Positions 1 through 8,673 of a DNA stretch of 23,999 nt are shown here, one piece after another (the first letter of the stretch is position 1; each line of letters opens with the position of its first letter). The stretch is from Bacilli bacterium (GTDB lineage Bacteria; Bacillota_I; Bacilli_A; RF39; UBA660). The DNA lies in contig JAEDJI010000007.1 in the NCBI GenBank assembly GCA_016296435.1, positions 1 to 23,999 of the forward strand. The letters are read 5' to 3'. Below the pieces are notes generated by a model. That model saw only the letters and a program-made list of their open reading frames with translations. It made no database searches and had not been told where the DNA came from. The position numbers and the translations under genes were made by a program.

Positions 1-16
1 TAGTAAAGAAAAAAGA

Positions 17-976
17 TTAATTTACATCAATCTTATTAAAATATTTCTTACACTCATCAGTAACAATTCTACCACGAGAAGTTCTTTTGATATAACCAAT
101 TTGTATTAAATAAGGTTCATACATATCCTCAATTGTAGAAACTTCTTCACCAATCGCAGTAGCTAAAGAATCAATTCCAACAGGACCACCGTTAAACTTT
201 TCAATTATTGTAATTAGAATTTCTTTATCAGTTTCATCAAGCCCTTTAGCATCTATCTTTAATCTATCAAGTGCCTTATTAGTAACATCTAAATCAATAT
301 AATCCATCTTATCAACAAGAGCAAAATCTCTTACTCTTTTAAATAAATTATTAGCAATTCTTGGAGTACCTCTGCTACGAGAGGCAAGTGTATAAGCCGC
401 TTCATCAGTAATGACCATATCAAGCACTTCACTAGTTCTCTTAACAATATCAGTAAGTTCTTCAACTGAATAATACTGAAGCTTATTAACTATACCAAAC
501 CTATCACGAAGAGGAGATGTAAGATCTCCGGCACGTGTAGTAGCACCAACTAAAGTAAACGGAGGTAAATCAATCTTAATATTTCTAGTCTGTCCATCAG
601 TACCAATAATTATATCAAGACTAAAATCTTCCATCGCTGGATAAAGTATTTCCTCAATAAATCTAGGCATTCTGTGTATTTCATCAATAAATAAAACATC
701 TCCAGGTTCCAAAGTAGAAAGTATGGCGGCAAGATCTCCACTTTTTTCAATCGAAGGACCACTCGCAGTCTTAATATTAACCCCCAACTCATTAGCAATA
801 ATATACGCCATAGTAGTTTTACCAAGTCCTGGAGGACCATATAATAGCACATGATCCAGAGCTTCCCCTCTCATCTTTGCTGCTTCAATAAATACCTTCA
901 TATTTTCTTTCACTTCAGATTGTCCAATATATTCATCAATAAGTCTAGGTCTTATACTTTTTTCAAATTCATCCAT
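17..976 (-). CDS. ruvB: Holliday junction branch-migration ATPase RuvB
   Basis: RuvB is the hexameric AAA+ motor that, loaded by RuvA, drives branch migration of Holliday junctions during recombinational repair. The 319-residue product shows Walker A GPPGLGKT (residues 47-54), Walker B LFIDEIH (95-101), sensor 1 GATTRAG (144-150) and the arginine-finger segment LRDRFG (156-161). After these comes the family's winged-helix C-terminus ([16 protein letters not shown], then the [11 protein letters not shown] stretch). The length is slightly below the usual 330-345 because both termini are short. ATG 976 follows AAGGAGGTAG at good spacing, and this Shine-Dalgarno lies at the end of tdk. It is the last visible gene of priA-ruvA-tdk-ruvB, only 4 nt after tdk. 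RuvA is encoded in the same unit, consistent with balanced synthesis of the complex. No terminator is seen in the 16 bases left downstream, so the operon may continue outside the window. Confidence 0.98.
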   Translation of the reverse strand: MDEFEKSIRPRLIDEYIGQSEVKENMKVFIEAAKMRGEALDHVLLYGPPGLGKTTMAYIIANELGVNIKTASGPSIEKSGDLAAILSTLEPGDVLFIDEIHRMPRFIEEILYPAMEDFSLDIIIGTDGQTRNIKIDLPPFTLVGATTRAGDLTSPLRDRFGIVNKLQYYSVEELTDIVKRTSEVLDMVITDEAAYTLASRSRGTPRIANNLFKRVRDFALVDKMDYIDLDVTNKALDRLKIDAKGLDETDKEILITIIEKFNGGPVGIDSLATAIGEEVSTIEDMYEPYLIQIGYIKRTSRGRIVTDECKKYFNKIDVN

Positions 977-980
977 AAAA

Positions 981-1592
981 CTACCTCCTTAATGTCTTAG
1001 CAATACTCTTAAGATCAATTTTCTTAACTCTTTCTAAATAACAACTTCCGCAAAGAGGAGCATACTCTATATTAAATGTTCCATCAATAACTATTTCCTC
1101 TCCATCAGTAACAAAATTATCACCAACTTTTCTGCCAACATATCTAGCAATCTTACCGCATGAGCATAAAGTAGTAAGTTCTTCTAAAACATCGGCAATC
1201 TCAAGAAGTCTTTTACTACCCGCAAAAGATTCCATTTTGAAATTAATGCGAAGTCCATAACATATTACAGGTATATCACAAGCCTTAGAAATTAAAAACA
1301 ACTCATCAACCTGATTAATAGATAAAAACTGAGCCTCATCAACTAAAATACAACTAATATCACTAAGTTTTCCCTTTAATATATCTAAAATGTTATCAGA
1401 ATACAAAATTAAATAATCAGCCTTTCTCTCTAATCCTACTCTTGAAGAAATACAATCTCTACCCTTACTATCAATCGCAGGTTTAATAACAAGAACCTTA
1501 TAACCATTTTCTTCATAATTATGAGCAGTTCTTATCAAATCAATACTCTTACCAGAATTCATAGTAGCATGTTTAAAATGCATCTTTGCCAT
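981..1592 (-). CDS. tdk: Thymidine kinase (type II, zinc-binding)
   Basis: This enzyme phosphorylates thymidine or deoxyuridine with ATP in pyrimidine salvage. The 203-residue protein has a P-loop ATMNSGKS (9-16), the DEAQF Walker B/lasso motif (85-89), and a zinc site made of CSC (143-145) and CGSC (181-184). By memory, the MNSGKS P-loop, the [10 protein letters not shown] segment and the [14 protein letters not shown] segment resemble the Escherichia coli-like branch of TK rather than the Bacillus subtilis GSMFSGK branch; an alignment is needed to confirm. ATG 1592 has an excellent AAGGAGGTAT Shine-Dalgarno overlapping the ruvA stop region. The gene sits 11 nt after ruvA and 4 nt before ruvB, so it is co-transcribed between two subunits of one complex. 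Composition is like its neighbours, giving no sign of very recent transfer. Confidence 0.95.
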   Translation of the reverse strand: MAKMHFKHATMNSGKSIDLIRTAHNYEENGYKVLVIKPAIDSKGRDCISSRVGLERKADYLILYSDNILDILKGKLSDISCILVDEAQFLSINQVDELFLISKACDIPVICYGLRINFKMESFAGSKRLLEIADVLEELTTLCSCGKIARYVGRKVGDNFVTDGEEIVIDGTFNIEYAPLCGSCYLERVKKIDLKSIAKTLRR

Positions 1593-1603
1593 AATATACC
1601 TCC

Positions 1604-2155
1604 TTATTTAAGCAACAACTTCAAAGCATCTTTTACTTGTTCTTCAATGCTCTTATCACTAGAAATTTTATTGATAATACCTTTATAATCCTTTTCTTTA
1701 TAACCAAGTCCCTTAAGAACATCAATTAATTCTTCTTTAGTATCAACAATATCCGCTCTAACAACACCAAGTTTACCCTTTAAATCAAGTATTATCTGTT
1801 TAGCAACACGTTCACCAATCTTAGGAAACTTAGTCAAATATAAAACATTTTCTCTTTCAATAGCATCAACTATTCCATTAATACTACCAGTAGCAAACAT
1901 AGGAAGAGCAATCTTAGGTCCAACTCCCTTAACACTTATAAGTTTTAAGAAAAGTTCTCTCTCATCAATAGATCTAAATCCAAACAAACTATGTTCATCC
2001 TCTTTAATTTGTTGGTATAAATATACTTTTACTTCTTCATCAATCATATAAGAATAAGGATTAGCAACATATATTTTATAACCAATATTATTAACCTCTA
2101 AAGTAATATAAACAGACTCTTGTAAAGTCACTTTACCAATCATATAAGAATACAT
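1604..2155 (-). CDS. ruvA: Holliday junction binding protein RuvA
   Basis: RuvA tetramers bind four-way DNA junctions and recruit RuvB. The 183-residue protein has the N-terminal OB fold (about 1-62, including the YEY-like start MYSYMIGKV and HSLFGF), tandem helix-hairpin-helix motifs at 73-84 (SVKGVGPKIAL) and 107-122 (LTKFPKIGERVAKQ), and a short C-terminal domain III (ELIDVLKGLGY onward) that contacts RuvB. It is somewhat shorter than the usual 190-205 residues, mostly in the flexible linker before domain III. ATG 2155 follows GGGAGGGAT. A second in-frame ATG four codons in is less likely because the first matches the family start and its spacing to the Shine-Dalgarno is right. The gene starts 40 nt after priA and has its own candidate promoter overlapping the end of priA. 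Confidence 0.97.
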   Translation of the reverse strand: MYSYMIGKVTLQESVYITLEVNNIGYKIYVANPYSYMIDEEVKVYLYQQIKEDEHSLFGFRSIDERELFLKLISVKGVGPKIALPMFATGSINGIVDAIERENVLYLTKFPKIGERVAKQIILDLKGKLGVVRADIVDTKEELIDVLKGLGYKEKDYKGIINKISSDKSIEEQVKDALKLLLK

Positions 2156-2172
2156 TATATCCCTCCCAAGAT

Positions 2173-2201
2173 ATTATAATAAAAATCAAATAAAACTACA
2201 A
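2173..2201 (-). promoter_or_regulatory. Candidate sigma-A promoter for ruvA-tdk-ruvB
   Basis: On the minus strand TTGTAG (2201-2196) and TATAAT (2178-2173) are separated by exactly 17 bp. The -35 box overlaps the priA stop codon, and the -10 lies just before the ruvA Shine-Dalgarno. This would let the ruv genes be transcribed independently of the upstream priA promoter. Confidence 0.55.
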
Positions 2202-4337
2202 CTTCATAGGATTAAAATCAATCTCTACTTTAACACTCTTATTATTAAAATAATGTTCATTAATTTTAACCAAATCTGAAACAATTTTATTCTTATCTTT
2301 GTACTTAAGTATTATTTGAAAATGATACTTATTATTAACCTTAAACATATTACACATCGAAGGTCCTAGTACAATACAACCATTATTCTTTCTAAGAAAA
2401 GAACTAAGTTTAATACTAACCTTACTTGAAATATCATAATCAGAAGAAATAATTCTAATCAAACATATATAAAAATATGGAGGATATCCAAGTTTATTTC
2501 TAATTTTCATTTCTTCATTATAAAAACCAATATAATCATTACTCTTGGTATATGAGATAGCATAATGATCAGGATTAAAGGTCTGAATTAAGACAAGACC
2601 ATGTTTATCCCCTCGACCACTTCTTCCCGCTACTTGATTTAAAAGTTCAAAAGTATTCTCACTACTTCGATAATCAGGAAAATTAAGACTAATATCAGCA
2701 TTAATAACTCCAACTAAAGTGACATTCGGAAAGTCAAGACCCTTAGCAATCATTTGAGTGCCAACTAAAATATTGTAATCTCCTCTGGCGAATGATTCTA
2801 TTATATTTTTATGAGAATTCTTACCTGTAGTAGTATCAATGTCCATCCTAACAATTCTAGCACCATTAATCAAAGGTTCAAGTTCCATAACAACTCTTTC
2901 AGTACCAATTCCCATATCTCTATATGGAATATGACAATTAATACATTCATCATTTTTTCTTTCAGCATATCCACAATAATGACATCTAAGCATATTAGAA
3001 CTTTTATGATACGTTAAAGATATATCACAATTCGGACACTTTTTAACATCCCCACAACTAGGGCAACTTACAATTGAAGAATATCCTCTTTTATTCAGAA
3101 AAAGTATTACCTGTTCATTTTTATCTATCCTAGACTGAATCTCAGAAATAAGTAATGAAGAAAAATATCCATTAGATTTTTTAAACTCTTTATTCATATC
3201 AATAATTTCTACAGTTGGCATATTTAAATTATATCTATTTTTTAAACAAAGTAACTTGTAAACTCCCTTTTCTGCTCTTGCAAAACTCTCTAAAGAAGGA
3301 GTAGCAGAACCTAAAATCAAAGGACAATTATGATACTTAGCTCTCCATTTAGCTATATCAATAGCATTATATCTAGGATTATTATCTTGTTTATAAGTAC
3401 TAGAATGTTCCTCATCAACAATAATGACTCCAATAGAGGAAAGTGGTGCAAAAATAGCACTTCTAGCACCAATAATTATATTAACCTTTCCTTCCCTAAT
3501 CTTACGATATTCATCATACTTTTCTCCATCGGAAAGACCACTATGTAAAACAGCAATATTAGAAAAACAAGAAGTAAATCTCTTAATAATCTGAGGAGTA
3601 AGGGATATCTCAGGAACAAGCACAATAGCACACTTGCCCTCCTCTATAACACGCTCAATAAGTTTCATATAAATATTAGTCTTACCACTACCAGTAACAC
3701 CATAAAGTAAATAAGTATTATAAGTATCAAGTAAAATATTAGACAACACATTTCTTTGTTCTTCATTCAAATTAAAAGAAATCTTATCAACATCATCATG
3801 AACTAATCTATAAACCTCACGTTCAATTACTACAAGAACACCTTTATTAATAAGTGTCTTAACGCTACTTGAAGACACCATATCCAAATTTTTCTTTAAT
3901 ACAATAGAATCCTTAAGTAAAATATCAACAATCTTTTGTTGAAGACTATTAAACTTATAACTAGATAAATTGACATCATTAAGTTTAATATATTTATCTT
4001 TTTTCAAAGAGACAGAGCTTTTTTTCTTAGCCTTATAAGCAAGAGGTAACATACATTGATAAGCAGACATCAGACTACAAAGAGTTTCAGTCTTTATATA
4101 TTGACCAAGTAATAATAACTCCTCATTTAAGACAGGAATATCATCAATAACTCTAATAATAGACTTAAGTTCCATATTACCAGGATTAGAATAGACTTTA
4201 AGAACAAATCCCTCTAAAACTTGTTTTCCAAAAGGAACCTCTACCCTTACACCAACTTTAATAGGAACATCAACCTTATAAGTAAAAGTCTTATCAATAA
4301 AAACATGAGAAAGTTCTACTAAAACATCTGCTACCAT
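2196..4337 (-). CDS. priA: Primosomal replication-restart helicase PriA
   Basis: PriA recognises stalled or repaired forks and reloads the replicative helicase. The 713-residue protein has the N-terminal 3' DNA-binding domain (about 1-100), Walker A GVTGSGKT (213-220), DEEH box (308-311), GSATPS motif (343-348) and a helicase C half with the GTQMIAKGLDFP and NQVAGRSGRG motifs. A zinc-binding insert carries four cysteine pairs (C425/C428, C434/C437, C452/C455, C465/C468). All expected elements are intact, and the length is a little below that of Bacillus subtilis PriA. ATG 4337 follows GGAGGTG. A strong promoter stands immediately upstream, so priA begins the priA-ruvA-tdk-ruvB transcription unit. 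The gene lies 40 nt upstream of ruvA, joining fork restart to Holliday-junction processing. Confidence 0.98.
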   Translation of the reverse strand: MVADVLVELSHVFIDKTFTYKVDVPIKVGVRVEVPFGKQVLEGFVLKVYSNPGNMELKSIIRVIDDIPVLNEELLLLGQYIKTETLCSLMSAYQCMLPLAYKAKKKSSVSLKKDKYIKLNDVNLSSYKFNSLQQKIVDILLKDSIVLKKNLDMVSSSSVKTLINKGVLVVIEREVYRLVHDDVDKISFNLNEEQRNVLSNILLDTYNTYLLYGVTGSGKTNIYMKLIERVIEEGKCAIVLVPEISLTPQIIKRFTSCFSNIAVLHSGLSDGEKYDEYRKIREGKVNIIIGARSAIFAPLSSIGVIIVDEEHSSTYKQDNNPRYNAIDIAKWRAKYHNCPLILGSATPSLESFARAEKGVYKLLCLKNRYNLNMPTVEIIDMNKEFKKSNGYFSSLLISEIQSRIDKNEQVILFLNKRGYSSIVSCPSCGDVKKCPNCDISLTYHKSSNMLRCHYCGYAERKNDECINCHIPYRDMGIGTERVVMELEPLINGARIVRMDIDTTTGKNSHKNIIESFARGDYNILVGTQMIAKGLDFPNVTLVGVINADISLNFPDYRSSENTFELLNQVAGRSGRGDKHGLVLIQTFNPDHYAISYTKSNDYIGFYNEEMKIRNKLGYPPYFYICLIRIISSDYDISSKVSIKLSSFLRKNNGCIVLGPSMCNMFKVNNKYHFQIILKYKDKNKIVSDLVKINEHYFNNKSVKVEIDFNPMKL

Positions 4338-4358
4338 GATAACACCTCCAGTAATTTA

Positions 4359-4387
4359 AATATAGCAAAAATAAAAATCAAAGTCAA
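4359..4387 (-). promoter_or_regulatory. Sigma-A promoter for priA
   Basis: On the minus strand TTGACT (4387-4382), a 17-bp spacer and TATATT (4364-4359) preceded by TGC form a near-consensus promoter with an extended -10. The predicted start lies about 15 nt upstream of the priA GGAGGTG ribosome site, giving a short leader. Confidence 0.75.
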
Positions 4388-4427
4388 GATAAAAAGTACA
4401 TTTGTTTGTAATTAAAAAAAGAAAAAA

Positions 4428-4925
4428 CTATTTTAAACTTAAAACAATTTCCTTTCTTTTTTCTTCATCAAGTGCTCTATAAATGATTCCGCAAGCATCA
4501 AAAAGTCTTTTAGAAGCAATAACCTCATCAGTATTACTATACTTATCAGATAAATATATAACTTCTTTAATACCAGACTGAATTATTTCCTTAGCACATT
4601 CATTGCAAGGAAATAGATCAACATAAATCTTTGCATTAATAAAATCCCTACGATTACCTCTATAATTTAGAATTGCATTTCTTTCAGCATGCACTACATA
4701 TAAATATTTAGTTTCAAGAGGATGACCTTCTCTATCCCATGGAAAAACATCATCATCAAATCCATTCGGAGTACCATTATAACCAATTGATAATATTCTA
4801 TTATCCTCACTAACTATACATGCACCAACTTGTGTTGATGGATCTTTACTTCTTTTAGCACTAAGCTTAGCAACAGCCATAAAATAAGTATCCCAATCTA
4901 AATAATCTAATCTTTTATTAGACAT
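4428..4925 (-). CDS. Deoxycytidylate (dCMP) deaminase, ComEB family
   Basis: The enzyme converts dCMP to dUMP, feeding thymidylate synthesis. The 165-residue protein has the cytidine/deoxycytidylate deaminase signature: HAERNAI (79-85; H79 zinc ligand, E81 proton shuttle) and PCNEC (106-110; C107 and C110 zinc ligands). It also has the family's N-terminal SKDPSTQVGA and GYNGTPNGFDD segments. The length matches ComEB-type enzymes without a fused domain. ATG 4925 follows GAGGTG. It is a single-gene unit: its own promoter lies upstream, and the priA promoter begins downstream. I see no good hairpin terminator between its stop and the priA promoter, only a T-rich tract, so some read-through into priA is possible. 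Together with tdk nearby it supplies dTMP precursors. Confidence 0.95.
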   Translation of the reverse strand: MSNKRLDYLDWDTYFMAVAKLSAKRSKDPSTQVGACIVSEDNRILSIGYNGTPNGFDDDVFPWDREGHPLETKYLYVVHAERNAILNYRGNRRDFINAKIYVDLFPCNECAKEIIQSGIKEVIYLSDKYSNTDEVIASKRLFDACGIIYRALDEEKRKEIVLSLK

Positions 4926-4942
4926 AATAACACCTCAAATAT

Positions 4943-4971
4943 ATTTTATATAATAATAAGTAAAAAGTAAA
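4943..4971 (-). promoter_or_regulatory. Candidate promoter for dCMP deaminase
   Basis: On the minus strand TTTACT (4971-4966) and TAAAAT (4948-4943) are 17 bp apart, placing the start point just upstream of the TTTGAGGTG ribosome site. The region is very AT-rich, so the assignment is moderate. Confidence 0.45.
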
Positions 4972-4995
4972 TAAAAAGATTTGAACATAAAGACT

Positions 4996-5030
4996 AAATA
5001 AAAGTACCTATTAAATATAAATAGGCACTT
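4996..5030 (-). terminator. Intrinsic terminator after the nucleotidyltransferase
   Basis: On the minus strand an 11-bp stem (5030-5020 with 5012-5002, one G-T wobble) with a 7-nt loop is followed by TTATTT. It lies about 80 nt downstream of the nucleotidyltransferase stop. A smaller inverted repeat, CTAAAA...TTTTAG at 5036-5051, lies just before it and could form a competing or additional hairpin. No gene is seen in 4926-5110. Confidence 0.6.
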
Positions 5031-5110
5031 ATCATCTAAAACTATTTTAGAAATACTTAGTTTTAAATTAATATTTCTTTTTTAATATATATTTTTTATA
5101 TTTCAAAACA

Positions 5111-6004
5111 CTAATTCCATAACTTTTCTGGGTAAACTCCGTCTTTTATTTTATTTTCTATTCCCTTTACTACATCTTCTTTATCTTCTTTATAAGTAAC
5201 ACCATAAGTTTTTTCACTAGTTGAATAAACTTTTACTTTGCAATCTCCTCTTTTAATGCAATTAAAAACTACACTAGGTAAAAAAAACTCATCACAAGAT
5301 AAATCACTATTGTCAAGGAAATCTTTAAAATCTCTTACAACGTAATTAATAAAATTTTTTTTAAAGCCAAATAAGTTCATTGATACTAAAGTATTTCTAT
5401 CAATAATTGAAACATCTCCGTTTATCATGCTAGTCTTACGAATCTTATCATCCACTAATTCAATAACTGACTCATCGATACCTTTTAAATACCCATCTTC
5501 TACTTGGCAAACACCTCTTTTAACACTACCATTCAAAGTAATGGTATTACATACTTTATAAGCGACCATTGCATACTCATTACAAGAAGTATTATCAAGA
5601 GCTTCACTAAGCACTCTAAATGCATCGTAACCATAAAAATCATCAGCATTTATAACTGCAAAATCTGTATCTATCAAATTTCTAGCAGAATATATAGCAT
5701 GAGCAGTACCGAGAGGTTTAATCCTATCATTAGGAACACTATATCCTTTTAAAACATCATCAAGTTTTTGAAAAGCATACTCTACTTTAATATATTTAGA
5801 TACTCTATCTCCAATCTTTTCTTTAAAAAGCTCATAATTTTCTTCCTTTATTATGAACACTACTTTATCAAATCCTACTCTTTTAGCATCATAAATAGAA
5901 TAATCAGTAATAAGTTCTCCATTCGGACCAAAACTTTCTATTTGTTTTAATCCTCCATACCTAGACCCCATTCCTGCGGCCATAATAACAAGTGTTTTTT
6001 TCAT
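5111..6004 (-). CDS. Sugar-phosphate nucleotidyltransferase family protein
   Basis: The 297-residue protein belongs to the GT-A-like nucleotidyltransferase superfamily, which activates sugar phosphates as NDP-sugars. The nucleotide-binding signature AAGMGSRYGGLKQ is at residues 9-21, a KPLGTAHA segment at 97-104, and the metal-binding INADDFYG at 118-125. The substrate cannot be told from sequence. The GSRYGGLKQ type is less standard than GalU or RmlA, and no other sugar genes surround it. The start is fixed by an ATGA overlap with the pcrA stop (6001-6004) plus AGGAGG just upstream inside pcrA, implying translational coupling. The gene is last in the pcrA transcript and is followed by a terminator. 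Why it is tied to pcrA is not evident. Confidence 0.85.
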   Translation of the reverse strand: MKKTLVIMAAGMGSRYGGLKQIESFGPNGELITDYSIYDAKRVGFDKVVFIIKEENYELFKEKIGDRVSKYIKVEYAFQKLDDVLKGYSVPNDRIKPLGTAHAIYSARNLIDTDFAVINADDFYGYDAFRVLSEALDNTSCNEYAMVAYKVCNTITLNGSVKRGVCQVEDGYLKGIDESVIELVDDKIRKTSMINGDVSIIDRNTLVSMNLFGFKKNFINYVVRDFKDFLDNSDLSCDEFFLPSVVFNCIKRGDCKVKVYSTSEKTYGVTYKEDKEDVVKGIENKIKDGVYPEKLWN

Positions 6005-8079
6005 TTATTTATCCTCCTAATACTTTTATGATTCTTAAGTAATTTTTTAATACCTATACCATTCTTAAATGCTACAGTTATTATTGTCTTAGAAACCTCA
6101 ATAACAACACCTATACCATAGGTATCATGTTCTATCTTATCTCCATAAGTATACTCTTGATCACTATCATACATCTTATTTTCTTTCTTAATTGCCTTTA
6201 ATTCTTCTTTGTTGTCAAGTTCTAATAAATCATTATCTATTTCATTAATAAATCTACTCTTAATACCAATCTGATCTATACCATATATTCTTCTTTGCTT
6301 GGCCCAAGTAATATAGAGTTTCTTTTTAGCACGAGTAACTGCTACATACATAAGTCTTCTTTCCTCTTCCTGTTCCTCTTTTGAAAAAGAATTCTTATGT
6401 GGAAACAATCCTTCTTCCATACCTACTAAAAAAACATATAAAAATTCTAATCCCTTAACTGAATGAACAGTCATCAAAGTAATTCTATTAGGATCATCCC
6501 TATATTCTTCAATATCACTAACAAGACTTACTTCAAGTAAAAAATCTTCCAAAGATATTATACCACTCTGTTCTTCAAAAGTTCTAGTAACTGACTTAAA
6601 CTCTTCTAAATTCTCAAGTCTTATGTCAGCCTCTAAAGAATTTTCTTCTTTTAAAGAAGCTCTTAGTCCACTCTTTTCTAAAACAAGTTCAACAAAATCA
6701 GTAAGAGATAAATTATCTTTTTCTTTAGAAAGTTCTAAAATCATATTTTTAAACTCTAATTCCTTCGAGGAAGTAATTGCTTCAAATAAACTACAATTAT
6801 TTAAACTAGCTCTTTCTTCTAAATTAGCAATACTCTTAAGTCCAATGCCTCTTTTTGGGGTATTAATAATTCTAAGCAGACTAATATCATCATTATGATT
6901 ATGAATTAGTCTAAGATAAGCAAGTAAATCCTTTATTTCCTTCCTACTATAAAAGTAAAAAGAACCTACTATTCTAAAAGGAATATTAGCTTTTAATAAT
7001 TCTGATTCAAATACACGAGACTGTGCATTAGTCCTATAAAGAATAACAATATCACTATAAGAAATTCCATCTTTAACAAGATCCTTTATCTTTCTAATGC
7101 AATAAAATGTTTCATCAAGCTCATCATTTGCTTTATAAACAGTTATTTTATCACCAATTTCATTATTACTCCATAATTTTTTATCTTTTCTTTTTTCATT
7201 ATTTTTAATTATACAGTTTGCAGCATTAAGTATGTTTTTAGTAGATCTATAATTCTGTTCTAACATAATCGTTTTACATAAAGGATAATCTTTTTCAAAA
7301 TTAAGTATATTTCTATAATCAGCATTTCTAAATGAATAAATAGATTGATCATTATCTCCAATTGCACATATATTCTTATACTTAGCGCTTATCATTTTAG
7401 ACAATATATATTGAGCTCTATTGGTATCTTGATATTCATCAATTAAAATATATTTATATTTTTCCTGATAATACTCTAAAACGTCCTTGTTTTCGTTGAA
7501 TAACTTAATAGGTAAAATAAGTAAATCATCAAAATCTACAGAATTATTCTTAAATAAAGTATCTTGATACTTTTTATACACTTTATATACAACATCATCT
7601 TCTTCAGAACAAACAAATTTTTTATACTCATCCGGCATAATAAATTCACTCTTGTTATTAGAAATCTTATTTCTAATGATATAAGGACTAATTCTTTTAG
7701 GATCTATATTATAATCCTTCATTATCTTTTTAACTAAAGTAAGGGAATCATCACTATCTAGTATTACAAAATTCTTATTATAGCCTAATCTATCATAATT
7801 AGAACGAAGTATGCGAACTCCAAAAGAGTGAAAAGTACAAGCAAGTAAATTAGTATTAGGAATAAGTTTATTAATTCTTTCCTTCATTTCATTTGCTGCT
7901 TTATTTGTAAATGTTATAGCAAGTATTTCATCAGGACTAATGCCATACTCTTTTATTAAATAAGCAATCCTAGTAGTAAGAACCTTAGTCTTACCAGAAC
8001 CTGCTCCTGCAAGGATAAGAAGGGGTCCATCCTTATGTTTGACTGCTTCAATTTGCATCTGATTTAAATTATCTAGCAT
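6001..8079 (-). CDS. pcrA: ATP-dependent DNA helicase PcrA/UvrD
   Basis: This SF1A 3'-5' helicase acts in nucleotide-excision repair, in clearing of RecA filaments and at transcription-replication conflicts. The 692-residue protein shows Walker A GAGSGKT (25-31), motif Ia ITFTNKAANEM, DEYQDTN (214-220), GDNDQSIYSFRNA, the QNYRST motif, VHSVKGLEF, and VAVTRAKKKLYI. The C-terminal segment YGDKIEHDTYGIGVVIEV is the small Tudor-like RNA-polymerase interaction domain. Length is slightly below the usual 720-740. ATG 8079 follows GGTGAT and a strong promoter, with a 5' leader of only about 10-15 nt. In many Firmicutes pcrA is followed by ligA; here it is followed by an overlapping nucleotidyltransferase gene instead. 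Confidence 0.98.
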   Translation of the reverse strand: MLDNLNQMQIEAVKHKDGPLLILAGAGSGKTKVLTTRIAYLIKEYGISPDEILAITFTNKAANEMKERINKLIPNTNLLACTFHSFGVRILRSNYDRLGYNKNFVILDSDDSLTLVKKIMKDYNIDPKRISPYIIRNKISNNKSEFIMPDEYKKFVCSEEDDVVYKVYKKYQDTLFKNNSVDFDDLLILPIKLFNENKDVLEYYQEKYKYILIDEYQDTNRAQYILSKMISAKYKNICAIGDNDQSIYSFRNADYRNILNFEKDYPLCKTIMLEQNYRSTKNILNAANCIIKNNEKRKDKKLWSNNEIGDKITVYKANDELDETFYCIRKIKDLVKDGISYSDIVILYRTNAQSRVFESELLKANIPFRIVGSFYFYSRKEIKDLLAYLRLIHNHNDDISLLRIINTPKRGIGLKSIANLEERASLNNCSLFEAITSSKELEFKNMILELSKEKDNLSLTDFVELVLEKSGLRASLKEENSLEADIRLENLEEFKSVTRTFEEQSGIISLEDFLLEVSLVSDIEEYRDDPNRITLMTVHSVKGLEFLYVFLVGMEEGLFPHKNSFSKEEQEEERRLMYVAVTRAKKKLYITWAKQRRIYGIDQIGIKSRFINEIDNDLLELDNKEELKAIKKENKMYDSDQEYTYGDKIEHDTYGIGVVIEVSKTIITVAFKNGIGIKKLLKNHKSIRRINK

Positions 8080-8094
8080 ACTATCACCAAAGAC

Positions 8095-8123
8095 ATTATA
8101 CTATTTAGAACAAATAAAAGCAA
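8095..8123 (-). promoter_or_regulatory. Sigma-A promoter for pcrA
   Basis: On the minus strand TTGCTT (8123-8118), a 17-bp spacer and a perfect TATAAT (8100-8095) lie only 16 nt before the pcrA ATG. Initiation about 7 nt past the -10 leaves barely room for the GGTGAT ribosome site, so the transcript is nearly leaderless. Confidence 0.7.
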
Positions 8124-8143
8124 ATAAAAATGTTATCACATCG

Positions 8144-8158
8144 CTTATAACGTATAAG
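8144..8158. repeat. Small palindrome upstream of the pcrA promoter
   Basis: CTTATA-ACG-TATAAG is a 6-bp perfect inverted repeat with a 3-bp centre, about 20 bp upstream of the pcrA -35 box. It could be an operator half-site pair or chance in AT-rich DNA; there is no U-tract to make it a terminator. The rest of 8124-8240 shows no gene. Confidence 0.3.
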
Positions 8159-8240
8159 TTAAATACTTGTATCTGTTCCTCTAGAAATGATTACAGAGAA
8201 TATGAATGATATACATAAAGTTATTTTAAATACATATTAT

Positions 8241-8270
8241 AAAAAAAACATCTCTTTATGAGAAATGTTT
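8241..8270 (-). terminator. Intrinsic terminator of the ytxH operon
   Basis: On the minus strand a 10-bp stem (8270-8261 with 8255-8246, one T-G wobble), a 5-nt loop and a run of T form a classic terminator 6 nt past the ytxH stop codon. Confidence 0.85.
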
Positions 8271-8276
8271 TAATTA

Positions 8277-8672
8277 TTATTTTTCTAATTTCTTTTCAAC
8301 TTGTTTAATAGTTTTTAAAGCATATTTTCTTAAATCTTCAACCTTTTCCATAATAACTGGAGTAGCTTTGTCTTTAGCAAGTTGGGCAAGTTCTTCTATC
8401 TTATCAGTAACTTGTTTTAATTTTTCTTGTGCTACTTCTTTTACTTTTTCCTTATCTAGGTCTTCTAAATCTTCTTTTATTTCATCAATTTTTTCTTCAA
8501 TAACAAATTTTACATCATCTGCATCAAGTTCTTTAACTTCCTTTATTAAATCATCTAATTTTTCTTTAAGTTTCTTTCTAGTAACTTCTCCTTTCTCAGG
8601 TGCAAATAAAACACCCAATCCTGCTCCTAAGCCTATCCCTGCAAGTAAACCAAATATTCCTTTTTTAGCCAT
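8277..8672 (-). CDS. ytxH: YtxH-like general stress/envelope protein
   Basis: This is a small protein of the YtxH domain family, usually linked with envelope or general stress in Firmicutes; the molecular role is unknown. Residues 5-24 form a glycine-rich hydrophobic segment (GLLAGIGLGAGLGVLF) that leads into APEKGEVTRKKL, the family signature. The remaining 100 residues are a highly charged Lys/Glu/Asp amphipathic helix or coiled coil. The start chosen is ATG 8672 (131 residues) because AAAAGGAGAG lies 6-8 nt before it. A longer frame beginning seven codons upstream has no ribosome site and overlaps the preceding gene. It lies 1 nt after the DUF948-like gene, as ytxG-ytxH are paired in Bacillus. 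It is last in its operon and followed directly by a terminator. Confidence 0.85.
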   Translation of the reverse strand: MAKKGIFGLLAGIGLGAGLGVLFAPEKGEVTRKKLKEKLDDLIKEVKELDADDVKFVIEEKIDEIKEDLEDLDKEKVKEVAQEKLKQVTDKIEELAQLAKDKATPVIMEKVEDLRKYALKTIKQVEKKLEK

Positions 8673-8673
8673 A

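Noticed and set aside
4388-4427. Hairpin terminator after the dCMP deaminase gene
   Set aside because: Only a T-rich tract and a poor inverted repeat around 4398-4413 are present; no stem good enough to call.
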